Assembly: GCF_000513135.1 (NCBI RefSeq)
Contig: NZ_BAUV01000034.1
Coordinates: 1 to 48,222, forward strand
Source: Halalkalibacter akibai JCM 9157
Lineage (GTDB): Bacteria; Bacillota; Bacilli; Bacillales; Bacillaceae_D
DNA length: 48,222 nt
Direction: 5' to 3'
A program made the translations under genes and the position numbers. The notes under the pieces are model-generated. The model saw only the letters and a program-made list of their open reading frames with translations, was not told the origin of the DNA and made no database searches. Shown piece by piece: positions 1-7,701 of this stretch. Each line of letters begins with the position of its first letter. Positions within the stretch are counted from its first letter, which is position 1.

Positions 1-300
1 CACGGTCGGTTTTTACCTATTTGGGTGAACAGCAATGAGCGGAGCCATTGCCCCATACCCAAGCTCGGTTTCTCTACCCTATTTAGCAGCACTTTTTATC
101 TGCACAGTACGGTCGGTTTTAACCTATTTGTTTGAACAGCAACGAGCGAAGCCATTGCCACTACCAAACTTCATTCTCTAACCAGCTCAAAAGAGCTGAA
201 TCAACTTGCACCACAGTCGGTTTTCACCTATTAGCTGGACAGCAACAAGCACAACGATTGCCACCACAGCTCACTTTCTACCGACTCACGTACTGAAACA
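1..300. repeat. Tandem ~105-bp repeat, three units, truncated by window start
   Basis: Three units begin with near-identical blocks at 2 (ACGGTCGGTTTTTACCTATT), 109 (ACGGTCGGTTTTAACCTATT) and 213 (ACAGTCGGTTTTCACCTATT), giving steps of 107 and 104 bp. Each block is followed by an inverted repeat of the form GCAAtG-agcggagc-CATTGC, well kept in units 1 and 2 and decayed in unit 3. The rest of each unit is poorly conserved. No open reading frame is convincing here. The array lies just upstream of the yfhP-like gene and may continue to the left of the window. The same GCAATG...CATTGC core recurs inside the element at 13646-13797. Confidence 0.7.
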
Positions 301-368
301 AAGTACCACCAACCAAGCCCATTCTCATCCCACTTGGTAAAACCAAAACAACGAGGAGGTCTTATGCA

Positions 369-1349
369 ATGGACACAGGTACTCACGTAGTGATGGGGAT
401 TTCTCTTGGAGGTCTTGCCACTTTAGACCCGACAATTGCCAATGATCCATTACTGCCAACATCGATTATGATTGCCACGATTATTGGCTCTCAAGCACCC
501 GATTTTGATACCATTTTAAAATTAAGAAACAATGCAGTGTACATAAGAAATCATCGTGGGATCACTCACTCTATACCGGCAGTCTTATTATGGCCTCTTC
601 TCATTACAAGCGGCATTCTCTTTTTGACCCCTGAGACGAATTGGTTACCTGTCTTGCTTTGGTCGTTTATAGCTGTTTTTCTTCATGTATTTGTTGATAT
701 TTTTAATGCGTATGGAACTCAGGCATTACGGCCTTTTTCGAACAGATGGATTGCTTTAGGTGTGATTAACATTTTTGATCCATTTATTTTCTTTAGTCAT
801 TTGGCTGCTTTTGCTTTTTGGGCACTAGGTCTTCCACCAGGGAGAACCATTCTTGTTCTTTATCTTGTGTTGATTGCTTATTATATTTGGAGGGTTAGTG
901 AAAAAGGACGCGTTGTGGCTCATGCGAAAAAGCTTCATCCAGATGCTACTCATGTTTTTGTTTCTCCAACAATCAGATGGAATCAATGGCATGTTGTTAT
1001 TAGAACGCCAGACGTGTTATATGTAACGGAGTCACGTAATCATCAAATTGACTATTTTGAACAATATTCATTTGATCCTATTCCTGATATTCCCGTTATT
1101 AATGCGGCTCGTAAAGATCCTAACCTGTCTGCGTTTTTATCTTTTTCACCAACATACCGCTGGGAAATCGAAGAACAGGATGATATCACTGAAGTTCGTT
1201 TTGTTGACTTAAGATATCGCAGCAAAGGTCACTACCCGTTTGTCGCGATCGTGAAATTAGACCCTGAGTTAAACATACTCAGCTCATACACAGGATGGGT
1301 CTTTAGTGAAGAAACACTTCAGAAAAAGTTAAACATCGTAACAGAATAA
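369..1349 (+). CDS. yfhP: YfhP-like membrane-bound metal-dependent hydrolase
   Basis: A 326-residue membrane protein of the YfhP/YdjM family (DUF457-type, membrane-bound metal-dependent hydrolase). The family signature is visible: H6, the PDFD acidic motif near residue 44, HRGITHS at 62-68, and HVFVD at 106-110, which together form the presumed metal site. Hydrophobic segments fall at about 72-88, 93-108, 126-152 and 159-175; the C-terminal ~140 residues are soluble. The start has an AGGAGG Shine-Dalgarno at 354-359. A second ATG at 364 is out of frame. The substrate is not known for the family. In B. subtilis yfhP sits in the same chromosomal neighbourhood as yfhJ, yfhH and recX, which matches this window. 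Confidence 0.8.
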   Translation: MDTGTHVVMGISLGGLATLDPTIANDPLLPTSIMIATIIGSQAPDFDTILKLRNNAVYIRNHRGITHSIPAVLLWPLLITSGILFLTPETNWLPVLLWSFIAVFLHVFVDIFNAYGTQALRPFSNRWIALGVINIFDPFIFFSHLAAFAFWALGLPPGRTILVLYLVLIAYYIWRVSEKGRVVAHAKKLHPDATHVFVSPTIRWNQWHVVIRTPDVLYVTESRNHQIDYFEQYSFDPIPDIPVINAARKDPNLSAFLSFSPTYRWEIEEQDDITEVRFVDLRYRSKGHYPFVAIVKLDPELNILSSYTGWVFSEETLQKKLNIVTE

Positions 1350-1354
1350 AAAAG

Positions 1355-1399
1355 AAGCCTGTAACTTACCTTGTCGAGAGGTAGTTACAGGCTTTTTCA
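1355..1399. terminator. Rho-independent terminator after yfhP
   Basis: AAGCCTGTAACT (1355-1366) pairs with AGTTACAGGCTT (1383-1394), followed by a T run on the plus strand. The 12-bp stem with a 16-nt loop should end transcription of yfhP. Confidence 0.8.
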
Positions 1400-1445
1400 G
1401 TTTTTCCCCTAAACAAATAAAGGATAGATATTAAAATTCCAGCTA

Positions 1446-1574
1446 GTGGAATGGAGCGGAAGGCACTTGACTCCTGCGGGAAGAGAGGAAAGGGCAAGAC
1501 CACACTGACGAAGTCGTGGGGGCTTGGCTTTCTCCCCGCGGAAAGCAAGTGCCTGCAGCGCAATGGAACGGAAC
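1446..1574 (+). repeat. ~125-bp dispersed palindromic element, copy 1
   Basis: Imperfect palindrome. The outer arm GGCACTTG pairs with CAAGTGCC, next to the family constants GACTCCTGCGGGA on the left and CCGCGGAAAGC on the right. The ends read GGAATGGAGCGGAA and GCAGCGCAATGGAACG. The same family occurs at 10341, 13578, 13908, 23263, 31148, 34852 and 43252. It carries no credible gene, and short frames crossing it in either strand are translations of the repeat. Confidence 0.85.
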
Positions 1575-1582
1575 AGCTTCCT

Positions 1583-1852
1583 CTAATGATTCACCTGATT
1601 ATCATCTTTATTTAAATGTGAAAATTTCTCTTTCGTTGGTGCGTATTGATGCAGCCTTGGGCCATATTGCAAAATCCATTTTGCGACAATTTGTTCGGTA
1701 ACATCTTGCCCTTGGTAGCTCCATCCACCTTTAGCACGTGTCGTTTCAAAATCTTCCCATAAGCTTTCAACCCAAGTTCTCGCTTGAGCTGCACTAATAT
1801 CTGAATTCACCGAAAGCAATTGTTCCGTTAAACGTTTAAACCTGTCTTCCAT
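1583..1852 (-). CDS. yfhJ: YfhJ, WVELL-family protein
   Basis: An 89-residue protein matching YfhJ. It contains the diagnostic block AQARTWVESLWEDFETTRAK, then VTEQIVAKWILQYGPRLHQY. The family name comes from WVELL; here the site reads WVESL. Function is unknown. A longer frame would begin at 1873, but an excellent ribosome binding site AAAGGAGG lies 6-8 nt before the ATG at 1852, so that start is chosen. The gene diverges from sspK, as in B. subtilis. The dispersed repeat ends 9 bp beyond its stop codon. Confidence 0.8.
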   Translation of the reverse strand: MEDRFKRLTEQLLSVNSDISAAQARTWVESLWEDFETTRAKGGWSYQGQDVTEQIVAKWILQYGPRLHQYAPTKEKFSHLNKDDNQVNH

Positions 1853-1944
1853 TTTTCTTTCCTCCTTTAACAATCTTTACGTCTTATAACTTAATCAGCT
1901 TGGTTCATACTATTGTTGAACACGTTGGAAGGGAGGGTTACCAA

Positions 1945-2103
1945 ATGCGGAACAAAGCAAAAGGCTTCCCAAATCACATCAAGTTCGAGGGGAGATCACC
2001 AAACGATATTCGTAATAAAAACGAATCAAAACGAGCTGATTTAAGTGTGAATACTCGACCACGAGAGCGCATGAGAAATAGCGACGGTGATACGAGCAAT
2101 TAG
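1945..2103 (+). CDS. sspK: Small acid-soluble spore protein K
   Basis: A 52-residue basic protein beginning MRNKAKGFPNHIKFEG and containing SKRADLSVNTRPRERMR, the SspK signature. Minor SASPs of this type accumulate in the forespore and are made under sporulation control. The start at 1945 has GGAAGGGAGG upstream. An upstream in-frame ATG at 1900 lacks a binding site and would add residues not seen in the family. The gene is divergent from yfhJ and followed by a second small basic gene, probably in the same transcript. Confidence 0.85.
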   Translation: MRNKAKGFPNHIKFEGRSPNDIRNKNESKRADLSVNTRPRERMRNSDGDTSN

Positions 2104-2141
2104 TATGTGTAATTAATCCAACGTTTCTGGAGGTGCCTGCT

Positions 2142-2306
2142 ATGGGTAAGGAGAGAAATAAGTTCAGTTATGACACAGAGTATAAAAGTCCATTTGACTC
2201 GCCTCGCGCGAAACCAAAACATGCTTCTAAGCAAATTGGTGGCGAGACACAAATGAGTCAAACGGATATTAAAGTCCGGTTACACAGAAAAGCTGAACAA
2301 AGATAA
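2142..2306 (+). CDS. Small basic protein, possibly YpzG-like
   Basis: A 54-residue frame MGKERNKFSYDTEYKSPFDS... preceded by TCTGGAGGT about 10 nt before the ATG. It is basic and polar, with a YKSPFDSPRAKPKHASKQI block and a GGETQMSQ block that resembles small YpzG-type Bacillus proteins; that assignment is from memory and uncertain. It follows sspK by 38 bp and ends at a shared terminator, which suggests co-expression with sspK and perhaps a spore role. No membrane segment or signal peptide is present. Confidence 0.6.
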   Translation: MGKERNKFSYDTEYKSPFDSPRAKPKHASKQIGGETQMSQTDIKVRLHRKAEQR

Positions 2307-2312
2307 CGTTCC

Positions 2313-2340
2313 AAGGAGAAGTCTAATTAGGCTTCTCCTT
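2313..2340. terminator. Bidirectional terminator between sspK unit and yfhH
   Basis: AAGGAGAAG (2313-2321) pairs with CTTCTCCTT (2332-2340). T-rich sequence follows on the plus strand. The stem overlaps the last codons of the convergent yfhH gene. Confidence 0.65.
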
Positions 2341-2650
2341 CTTCATTAAGAAACAACGAGATCGGAACTCCTTCTAATGTTGGGCTATTATCTCGATATC
2401 CCCAGGCGAAGTAGCCATTCATGTAAGAAATCTTAAACGAAGAGCCGCCTTCTATTTTATATTCAGTTCCTGGTTTGAAGTCTTCTGGATTAAGTAAATA
2501 AGCTTTTGCTAACAGCACACGGCGTTCGTAAACAGCAAACTCACTCGACATCCCCATCTGTTCGGCTTTTTTCGCTTTTTCATTTAACCTAGCTATTTCT
2601 GTTCGCAATTCGAACTCAGTCATTTGGCTAAATCTTTTTTCTGGCTCCAT
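2327..2650 (-). CDS. yfhH: YfhH family protein (DUF1811)
   Basis: A 107-residue cytoplasmic protein beginning MEPEKRFSQMTEFELRTEIA, with AKKAEQMGMSSEFAVYERR and LAKAYLLNPEDFKPG, typical of YfhH. The N-terminal half is helical; the C-terminal half (FKISYMNGYFAWGYRD) is a small beta fold. Function is not established. A nine-codon longer frame from 2677 exists, but the ATG at 2650 has AGAGGG at suitable spacing. In B. subtilis yfhH directly follows recX; here a lactate permease gene separates the two. Confidence 0.8.
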   Translation of the reverse strand: MEPEKRFSQMTEFELRTEIARLNEKAKKAEQMGMSSEFAVYERRVLLAKAYLLNPEDFKPGTEYKIEGGSSFKISYMNGYFAWGYRDNSPTLEGVPISLFLNEEGEA

Positions 2651-2718
2651 TAAATTCATCCCTCTCTTTTCATCCACCTATATTATAGATGAATCAAGCG
2701 TAACAGACAAAGAATTGC

Positions 2719-4383
2719 TTATAAATAAGCTAATAGTAAGCCAATAACACCTGCAAAGCCTGCGTAATAAAGCATGGGAAGCATTGTCATGCGAATGATC
2801 GTCCCTTCTTTTCCAACCAACCCAACAACAGAGGCAGCAGCCACCACGTTCACGACACAAATCATATTACCAGCGTTTGCTCCCAGAACTTGCAACCCTA
2901 ACACTAATAAAGGATCTAATTGACTTTGATCAGCTACATTAAACTGAAACAGAGAAAACATCATATTACTAAAAGTTGCACTTCCTGAAATGAAAGAACC
3001 TAGTGCTCCAATAAAGGGCGCAACGAAAGGCCAAACTCCCCCTAAATAGGATGAAGCTTGATAAGCCAACTCAACAGGCATACTCTCTAACCCGGCTTCA
3101 TTAACACCAGAATTAATAAAAATTCGAACAAGTGGAACAGCGGTAAATAGCGTGATCGCAGTACCAACAAGTGCCTTACTTGACACAAACAAAGCGTGAC
3201 CAAGCTCTCCTGCTTTCATTCGGTGTAAAAAGAAGGTTAACAGAACTACGACTAAAAATACCGTGCCAGGTAAATACAATGGTTGAAAATTTGCGCTAAT
3301 CGTTGTACCAAGAATGTTTTCCCACCCAACAATAAACGTTAACAACCATTGTTTAACCGGCAAGATGTCTAACCGGGTTATCACTAAAATCAATCCTAAA
3401 AGTAAATAAGGCACCCATGCTTGTAGCAATGATAATCTTTCTATTTCAAGCTTAGGCTTAATCGTAAATGACCCTAACCAATCTGTATTCCAAGTCGAAG
3501 TCTCCCCAAAATCCCAAGATTCAGCCGGCAGAAACCAGCGTTTTTTTAAAGCGAGCAAAACCAAGACTAATCCTGTTAATCCGCCTATGATCGCAGGAAA
3601 TTCAGGTCCTATAAAAGTAGCAACGACCAAAGCCGGCACGGTAAAACTCAAGCCTGCCAAAATCGCAAATTTCCACATGACCAGGCCTTCTTTCCATGAC
3701 CTGTTTTCACCAAAAAACCTCGTTAATATCAACACGATGATGAGTGGCATAAACGTTCCTACAATCACGTCTATTCGCATTACTTGAGCTGACACTAACC
3801 GTAGAAAGTCTGTGATCTCTATATTCATTAAATAAGCAGCAGCTACTGGGGCAAGAGCTGGCCCTTCTTGTAAGCCTTGGTGAACGCCCACAATAATCGG
3901 TGTTCCTACTGCTCCAAACGAAACAGGACTGCTATCGGCAATTAACGCTAGCACTACGGCAGCTAACGGCGGAAATCCAAGTGCTACAAGCAAAGGAGCT
4001 GCTATGGCAGCGGGTGTTCCAAAGCCAGCCGCTCCTTCAATAAAGGCACCAAACAACCAAGCGATCAGGATCACTTGCACACGGCGATCATTACTAATTT
4101 TTAAGAAGCGGTTACGAATCGTATCAATAGCTCCACTAGCTTGAAGCGTATTTAATAACAAAATCGCACCGAACACAATATATAAAATAGATAAGCCAAT
4201 TAATAGACCTTCAATAAACGCTGCCATTAACTGAACGAACGGAACTTTCCATAAAGTATACGCAACAAGCAAAGTAACGATTAAACTAATCGGCATTGCC
4301 TTCATCGCAGGCATTCGCAAAATGACTAAAAAGAGTAAAACAGATAAAATAGGTGTTAAAGCAACAAGTATTAACATCAGCAA
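2719..4383 (-). CDS. lldP: L-lactate permease (LctP/LldP family)
   Basis: A 554-residue integral membrane transporter of the L-lactate permease family, which takes up lactate (and often glycolate) with protons. Full length for the family. It shows many hydrophobic segments across the whole protein and the conserved block [19 protein letters not shown] near residue 115, followed by [13 protein letters not shown] and, near the C-terminus, [23 protein letters not shown] precedes the ATG. It lies between recX and yfhH on the same strand, with a terminator after recX, so it probably has its own promoter and looks inserted in the otherwise conserved recX-yfhH order. Confidence 0.9.
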   Translation of the reverse strand: MLMLILVALTPILSVLLFLVILRMPAMKAMPISLIVTLLVAYTLWKVPFVQLMAAFIEGLLIGLSILYIVFGAILLLNTLQASGAIDTIRNRFLKISNDRRVQVILIAWLFGAFIEGAAGFGTPAAIAAPLLVALGFPPLAAVVLALIADSSPVSFGAVGTPIIVGVHQGLQEGPALAPVAAAYLMNIEITDFLRLVSAQVMRIDVIVGTFMPLIIVLILTRFFGENRSWKEGLVMWKFAILAGLSFTVPALVVATFIGPEFPAIIGGLTGLVLVLLALKKRWFLPAESWDFGETSTWNTDWLGSFTIKPKLEIERLSLLQAWVPYLLLGLILVITRLDILPVKQWLLTFIVGWENILGTTISANFQPLYLPGTVFLVVVLLTFFLHRMKAGELGHALFVSSKALVGTAITLFTAVPLVRIFINSGVNEAGLESMPVELAYQASSYLGGVWPFVAPFIGALGSFISGSATFSNMMFSLFQFNVADQSQLDPLLVLGLQVLGANAGNMICVVNVVAAASVVGLVGKEGTIIRMTMLPMLYYAGFAGVIGLLLAYL

Positions 4384-4448
4384 CTTCCTTTTGAATTAAT
4401 CTCTCCCTATCCGTTATCTTGCTCATTTTTACAAATACCACCACAAAA

Positions 4449-4475
4449 AAAAGAGAACATTCTATGCTCTCTTTA
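4449..4475 (-). terminator. Terminator after recX
   Basis: On the minus strand AAAGAGAGC and TCTCTTT form a short hairpin followed by a long T run (4441-4449 read as T on the minus strand). It separates recX from the lactate permease gene. Confidence 0.6.
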
Positions 4476-5288
4476 CTCTAGTTGATCTATACTATTGATG
4501 TAACGTTCGATTAAGTCCATTGGAAATCCTTTTCGGTAAAGGTTTTGCTTCACTCTCTGTTTAAACTCCCAATCTGGATATTTGCCTTCCAATTTTCTTT
4601 TCACTTTGTCTCCTTGAAAACAAATAGCTTCCCATTCTTCTTCTTTATCATTTTCTAGATCGACCTGCCTAACCGCTTCTTTTATCGCATCACGACTAAA
4701 TCCCTTTGATTGCAATTGAATCGATAATTTCTCTTTTAATGCTTGATTTGATTTTTTAGCACTTGTTGTGTTTTGTTTTTCAAGCCACTTTACCATTGCT
4801 TCTATTTGGTCACTCTTAGTGAATTGCTCAAGCGCTCTTTCGATGACGGATTCTTGGACGCCTTTTTGAATGAGTTCTTGCTTTAATTTCATCGGGCCCT
4901 TCAAGACCGTTAACTGTTTAGAGCGAACATAAGAAGAAGCAAACTCTTGATCATCAAGTAGTTTTTTTTCAAGTAATTCTTTTATAACCTCATCAATGTG
5001 CTGCTCTTCTTTTTCCTTTTTTCGAAGATATACTCGAATCTCATCGACTGATCTCATTCGGTAAGATAAAAAATTAATAGCTAAGAAATAAGCTTTCTTT
5101 TTTTCATCTTCATTAATAAGCTGAATTAACTTTTCTTCATCTAGCTCAAGTCCTTTTTTCAACCCGTGCTTTAATAGAAGATCTTCATCGACACTTAAGG
5201 CATACTCTTCCCCGCGTCCTCTACTGAGAAACAGGTTATAGCGACTCTTATTTTTTTTCTGAACTGTAATTTTTGAAATAACTGCCAC
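4473..5288 (-). CDS. recX: Regulatory protein RecX
   Basis: A 271-residue RecX. This family binds the RecA filament and controls its recombination and co-protease activity. The three repeated three-helix modules are visible: FLSYRMRSVDEIRVYLRKK (about 97-115), then YVRSKQLTVLKGPMKLKQEL, and a C-terminal FKQRVKQNLYRKGFPMDLIE. The Bacillus form has an N-terminal extension (ISKITVQKKNKSRYNLFL) as here. The start is GTG at 5288 with GAGGTGA upstream; an ATG five bases earlier is out of frame. It diverges from yfhF, the arrangement found in B. subtilis. Confidence 0.9.
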   Translation of the reverse strand: MAVISKITVQKKNKSRYNLFLSRGRGEEYALSVDEDLLLKHGLKKGLELDEEKLIQLINEDEKKKAYFLAINFLSYRMRSVDEIRVYLRKKEKEEQHIDEVIKELLEKKLLDDQEFASSYVRSKQLTVLKGPMKLKQELIQKGVQESVIERALEQFTKSDQIEAMVKWLEKQNTTSAKKSNQALKEKLSIQLQSKGFSRDAIKEAVRQVDLENDKEEEWEAICFQGDKVKRKLEGKYPDWEFKQRVKQNLYRKGFPMDLIERYINSIDQLE

Positions 5289-5375
5289 TCATGTCACCTC
5301 TTTTTCTTTAATTTTGCAATGTCATTTTATTTAGACGTACACTATAGGTAAAAATATCATATTGGAGGAGACAAG

Positions 5376-6284
5376 ATGAAAATTGCGATTGCAGGCGGCA
5401 CTGGTTTTATAGGGTCTAAGTTAACAACATTACTTACGGCCAAAGGTCATTCCATCTATATTTTAACAAGAGATCCTTCCAATAGACCAGTACAATCAAA
5501 TGTCCGTTATGTAAAATGGCTTCAACCGGACGACTCGTCGATTCAAGAACTTGAAGGAATTGACGCTATTATCAATTTAGCTGGTGAATCAATCGGCTCT
5601 GGTAGATGGACGACGGAGCGCAAAAATCGTATTTTACAAAGTCGCATTCAATCAACACAAGCGTTAACCGACCTTATTAAACAGCTTTCAAAGAAACCAT
5701 CAGTCCTTGTGAACGCGTCTGCCATTGGGTATTATGGCAATTCTTATACGGAGACATTTAACGAGGCTTCTGCTCCTGTTGAAGACAATTTTCTATCGAC
5801 GGTTGTTCAAGCCTGGGAAAAAGAAGCTCAAAAAGCAAGTGAGTACGGGGTTCGAGTCGTTTATTGCCGTTTAGGTGTCGTTCTTGATCGGCAGGAAGGT
5901 GCACTGCCACGTATGCTTCTTCCTTACCGACTTTTTGCCGGTGGATCTCTCGGTGACGGGAAACAATGGTTAAGCTGGATTCATATTGATGACGCTGTTC
6001 GAATGTTTGAGTTTGCCCTTGAAAATCAAGAGATTTCAGGTCCTTTTAACGTAACAGCTCCAGAACCATATCAAATGAGTGAATTCGGAAAAATCATTTC
6101 TCGTGTCATCAACCGACCTCATTGGTTGCCTACTCCCTCTTTCGCTTTAAAGGTGTTGCTAGGTGAGATGAGTACGCTTGTTTTAGATGGGCAAAAAGTT
6201 ATACCTGAGAAAGCAAAAACACATGGTTTCCGTTACTCATATCCTGCTTTAGAACCAGCCTTAACAAACTTATTGAAAACTTGA
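5376..6284 (+). CDS. yfhF: YfhF, TIGR01777-type NAD(P)-dependent epimerase
   Basis: A 302-residue extended short-chain dehydrogenase fold protein. The nucleotide-binding GGTGFIG is at residues 7-13, INLAGESIGSGRW at about 66-78 and NASAIGYYG at 113-121, the family's catalytic-loop block. The C-terminal domain contains QWLSWIHIDD and FNVTAPEPYQ, both characteristic of this subfamily. Relatives include cell-division inhibitor SulA-like and YfcH proteins, but the substrate is unknown. GGAGGAG lies before the ATG. Divergent from recX. Confidence 0.85.
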   Translation: MKIAIAGGTGFIGSKLTTLLTAKGHSIYILTRDPSNRPVQSNVRYVKWLQPDDSSIQELEGIDAIINLAGESIGSGRWTTERKNRILQSRIQSTQALTDLIKQLSKKPSVLVNASAIGYYGNSYTETFNEASAPVEDNFLSTVVQAWEKEAQKASEYGVRVVYCRLGVVLDRQEGALPRMLLPYRLFAGGSLGDGKQWLSWIHIDDAVRMFEFALENQEISGPFNVTAPEPYQMSEFGKIISRVINRPHWLPTPSFALKVLLGEMSTLVLDGQKVIPEKAKTHGFRYSYPALEPALTNLLKT

Positions 6285-6452
6285 AAATTTCTTTAAAATC
6301 CCTTTAAAATTTGGTAGTTTTTTTCACAAATTTTTTTAAAAAAAGAGGTATCTTTTTTTCAAAAAAACATTTAATATATAAAAGGATTCAAGAGTATTTG
6401 AGCGTATTATTAAATGAGCAGATCATTTCATTAGCATAAACACGTTAGAATC

Positions 6453-6619
6453 CCCAATATCGCTTTATAAACAATTATATAAGCATTGGGAAGGCAATTG
6501 GTGCGCCACCAGCAAGGCTGGTTCTAGTGGGTTCGATTCCCACCCCGAATTTGATATGAACGACTATTAAATTCGAGGGTGGTACTATCTTTCTGCCCTC
6601 AAAAAAAGGAGGGCTTTTT
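6453..6619 (+). promoter_or_regulatory. Structured leader: T-box-like 3' end with a tRNA T-arm-like hairpin
   Basis: The 335-bp spacer before the GNAT gene ends in consecutive hairpins. (a) 6453-6490, CCCAAT/ATTGGG with an inner GCTT/AAGC stem. (b) 6493-6507, GGC/GCC. (c) 6508-6522, ACCAGC-AAG-GCTGGT. (d) 6527-6543, GTGGG-TTCGATT-CCCAC, a tRNA T-arm look-alike. (e) CCACCC plus CGAATTT (6540-6552) with AAATTCG, a bulged A and GGGTGG (6569-6582). (f) GAGGG (6575-6579) with CCCTC (6596-6600), enclosing TGGTACT. (g) GCCCTC (6595-6600) with GAGGGC (6609-6614) followed by TTTTT. Hairpins d/e, e/f and f/g exclude one another. The block GAGGGTGGTAC...CCCTC resembles the T-box antiterminator with its TGGN bulge. 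Hairpin g both looks like a terminator and buries the AGGAGGG ribosome binding site. No canonical T-box stem I was found. Confidence 0.55.
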
Positions 6620-7177
6620 ATGATTTTGAAAAAACGAGACGTCGCTGATTGTCATGCTTTGTTTGAATTGTTAGTGGACCCGGCAGTGTTTCCATTCGTT
6701 CGTCAAAAGGCTTATTCATATGACGAATATGTATTCTTAACAAAACAGACAATTGAAGCTGAAGAACGCGGCGAACTCATCTCCCGCACTATTGTTGATG
6801 AGTGGGGCGCACCGATTGGGACGATTAATTTATTTGATATCTCAAACAATAGTGGCTTTTTAGGAACATGGATCGGAAAGCCCTACTTTGGTAAAGGGTA
6901 CAACAAAGTGGCGAAGGATGCTTTCTTTGATGAGTTGTTTTTTTCCTGTGACATTCAAACTGTCTTCATGCGTATTCGTAAGGAAAATGTTCGTTCCTTT
7001 ATGGCAGCAAGCAAATTACCTTATTGTTCTCTTGCAAATGACTTCAGACGTGATGTGTACGAACAAATAAATGCTAACCAAGATGTGTATAACCTTTTTC
7101 AAATTGAAAAAGATCAATATCACCTTCACCTCATGAGAACAGAGCAAGAAGTTTCTCTTGAAATAAAAGAAGCATAG
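6620..7177 (+). CDS. GNAT-family N-acetyltransferase (RimJ/RimL-like)
   Basis: A 185-residue protein with a GNAT fold. Strand-helix elements run from MILKKRDVADCHALFELLVD through GAPIGTINLFDI (beta-4 region) to the acetyl-CoA loop WIGKPYFGKGYNKVAKDAFF at about 91-110, which matches RimJ/RimL-type G-x-G-Y loops. IRKENVRSFMAASKL is the usual RxxNxxSxxxxxKL motif. The acceptor (ribosomal protein N-terminus, amino acid or small molecule) cannot be inferred. The AAGGAGGG binding site is inside hairpin g of the leader, so its translation or transcription is probably controlled by that RNA. Unlike EctA it is not part of the ectoine operon. Confidence 0.8.
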   Translation: MILKKRDVADCHALFELLVDPAVFPFVRQKAYSYDEYVFLTKQTIEAEERGELISRTIVDEWGAPIGTINLFDISNNSGFLGTWIGKPYFGKGYNKVAKDAFFDELFFSCDIQTVFMRIRKENVRSFMAASKLPYCSLANDFRRDVYEQINANQDVYNLFQIEKDQYHLHLMRTEQEVSLEIKEA

Positions 7178-7239
7178 GCGATTAACTTAGCTCACTTTAG
7201 ACCATAATGATACTACTCTTATTGAAAGTGGTGATCAGT

Positions 7240-7359
7240 ATGGAAAGTAAAAAACGTCGTGCTCAAGATGAACGTAAAACGTTACGAAAAGCTCAAGAAG
7301 TAAACTACGGATCAGAATTTAAAGCTGCTGATCGAGCAGCAAATCGTAGCAAATCATAA
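7240..7359 (+). CDS. yfhE: YfhE family small protein
   Basis: A 39-residue basic protein MESKKRRAQDERKTLRKAQE followed by VNYGSEFKAADRAANRSKS. The pattern (basic start, L-x-x-A-Q-E-V-x-Y-x-x-E-F-K-x-A-D-R) fits YfhE, a small Bacillus protein of unknown function. The binding site (GAAAGTGGTG) is weak. In B. subtilis yfhE lies close to yfhF, as here. A terminator follows at 7383. Confidence 0.65.
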   Translation: MESKKRRAQDERKTLRKAQEVNYGSEFKAADRAANRSKS

Positions 7360-7382
7360 CCGTATTTATCACTTTACTAAAG

Positions 7383-7414
7383 AAAACAGCCCGATTTAGG
7401 GTTGTTTTCTTTTT
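7383..7414 (+). terminator. Terminator after yfhE
   Basis: AAAACAGCCC (7383-7392) pairs with GGGTTGTTTT (7399-7408), followed by CTTTTTTT. A clear rho-independent terminator. The remaining spacer to ectA holds only the promoter described next. Confidence 0.8.
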
Positions 7415-7612
7415 TTATGTAAAATCTCAACAAAATTTACCAACCGCCAAACCCCCTATTCTAGCAAGGGTTTCATAAGGTTACGATTGGTCTGTCTTTT
7501 TCAATTAGTTAGAAAACTTAACCATTCGGAAGCATTTACAGCAATCATTGCCCTAACGAACCTTAATCCCATCTAAGCCTTTCATTTGCTAATTAATCCC
7601 TGTTAACCTAAG

Positions 7613-7641
7613 TTGCGTCGTTTTCTCACTCCCCTTATGAT
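7613..7641 (+). promoter_or_regulatory. Candidate SigA-type promoter for ectABC
   Basis: TTGCGT (7613-7618), 17 bp, TATGAT (7636-7641), about 35 bp upstream of the ectA ribosome binding site. The -10 is good and the -35 only half matches, as expected for a promoter needing activation such as osmotic induction. No other strong promoter was seen in 7415-7673. Confidence 0.45.
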
Positions 7642-7701
7642 AAATAAAGTAAACAAAACAAAATAAGTTCACAAAAGGGGGACACCGACATTAAAAGTCA
7701 A

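Noticed and set aside
1366-1701. Small frames on both strands across the repeat at 1446
   Set aside because: Similar strings (such as RCRHLLSAGR) come up at 23273, 31126 and 43264, so they are translations of the palindromic repeat. No ribosome binding sites.
6485-6551. A functional tRNA gene before the GNAT gene
   Set aside because: The T-arm form is good, but the acceptor pairs only in part, the central hairpin has a 3-nt loop with no anticodon or U33, and the 3' end folds into the T-box-like part. Kept as a regulatory leader.
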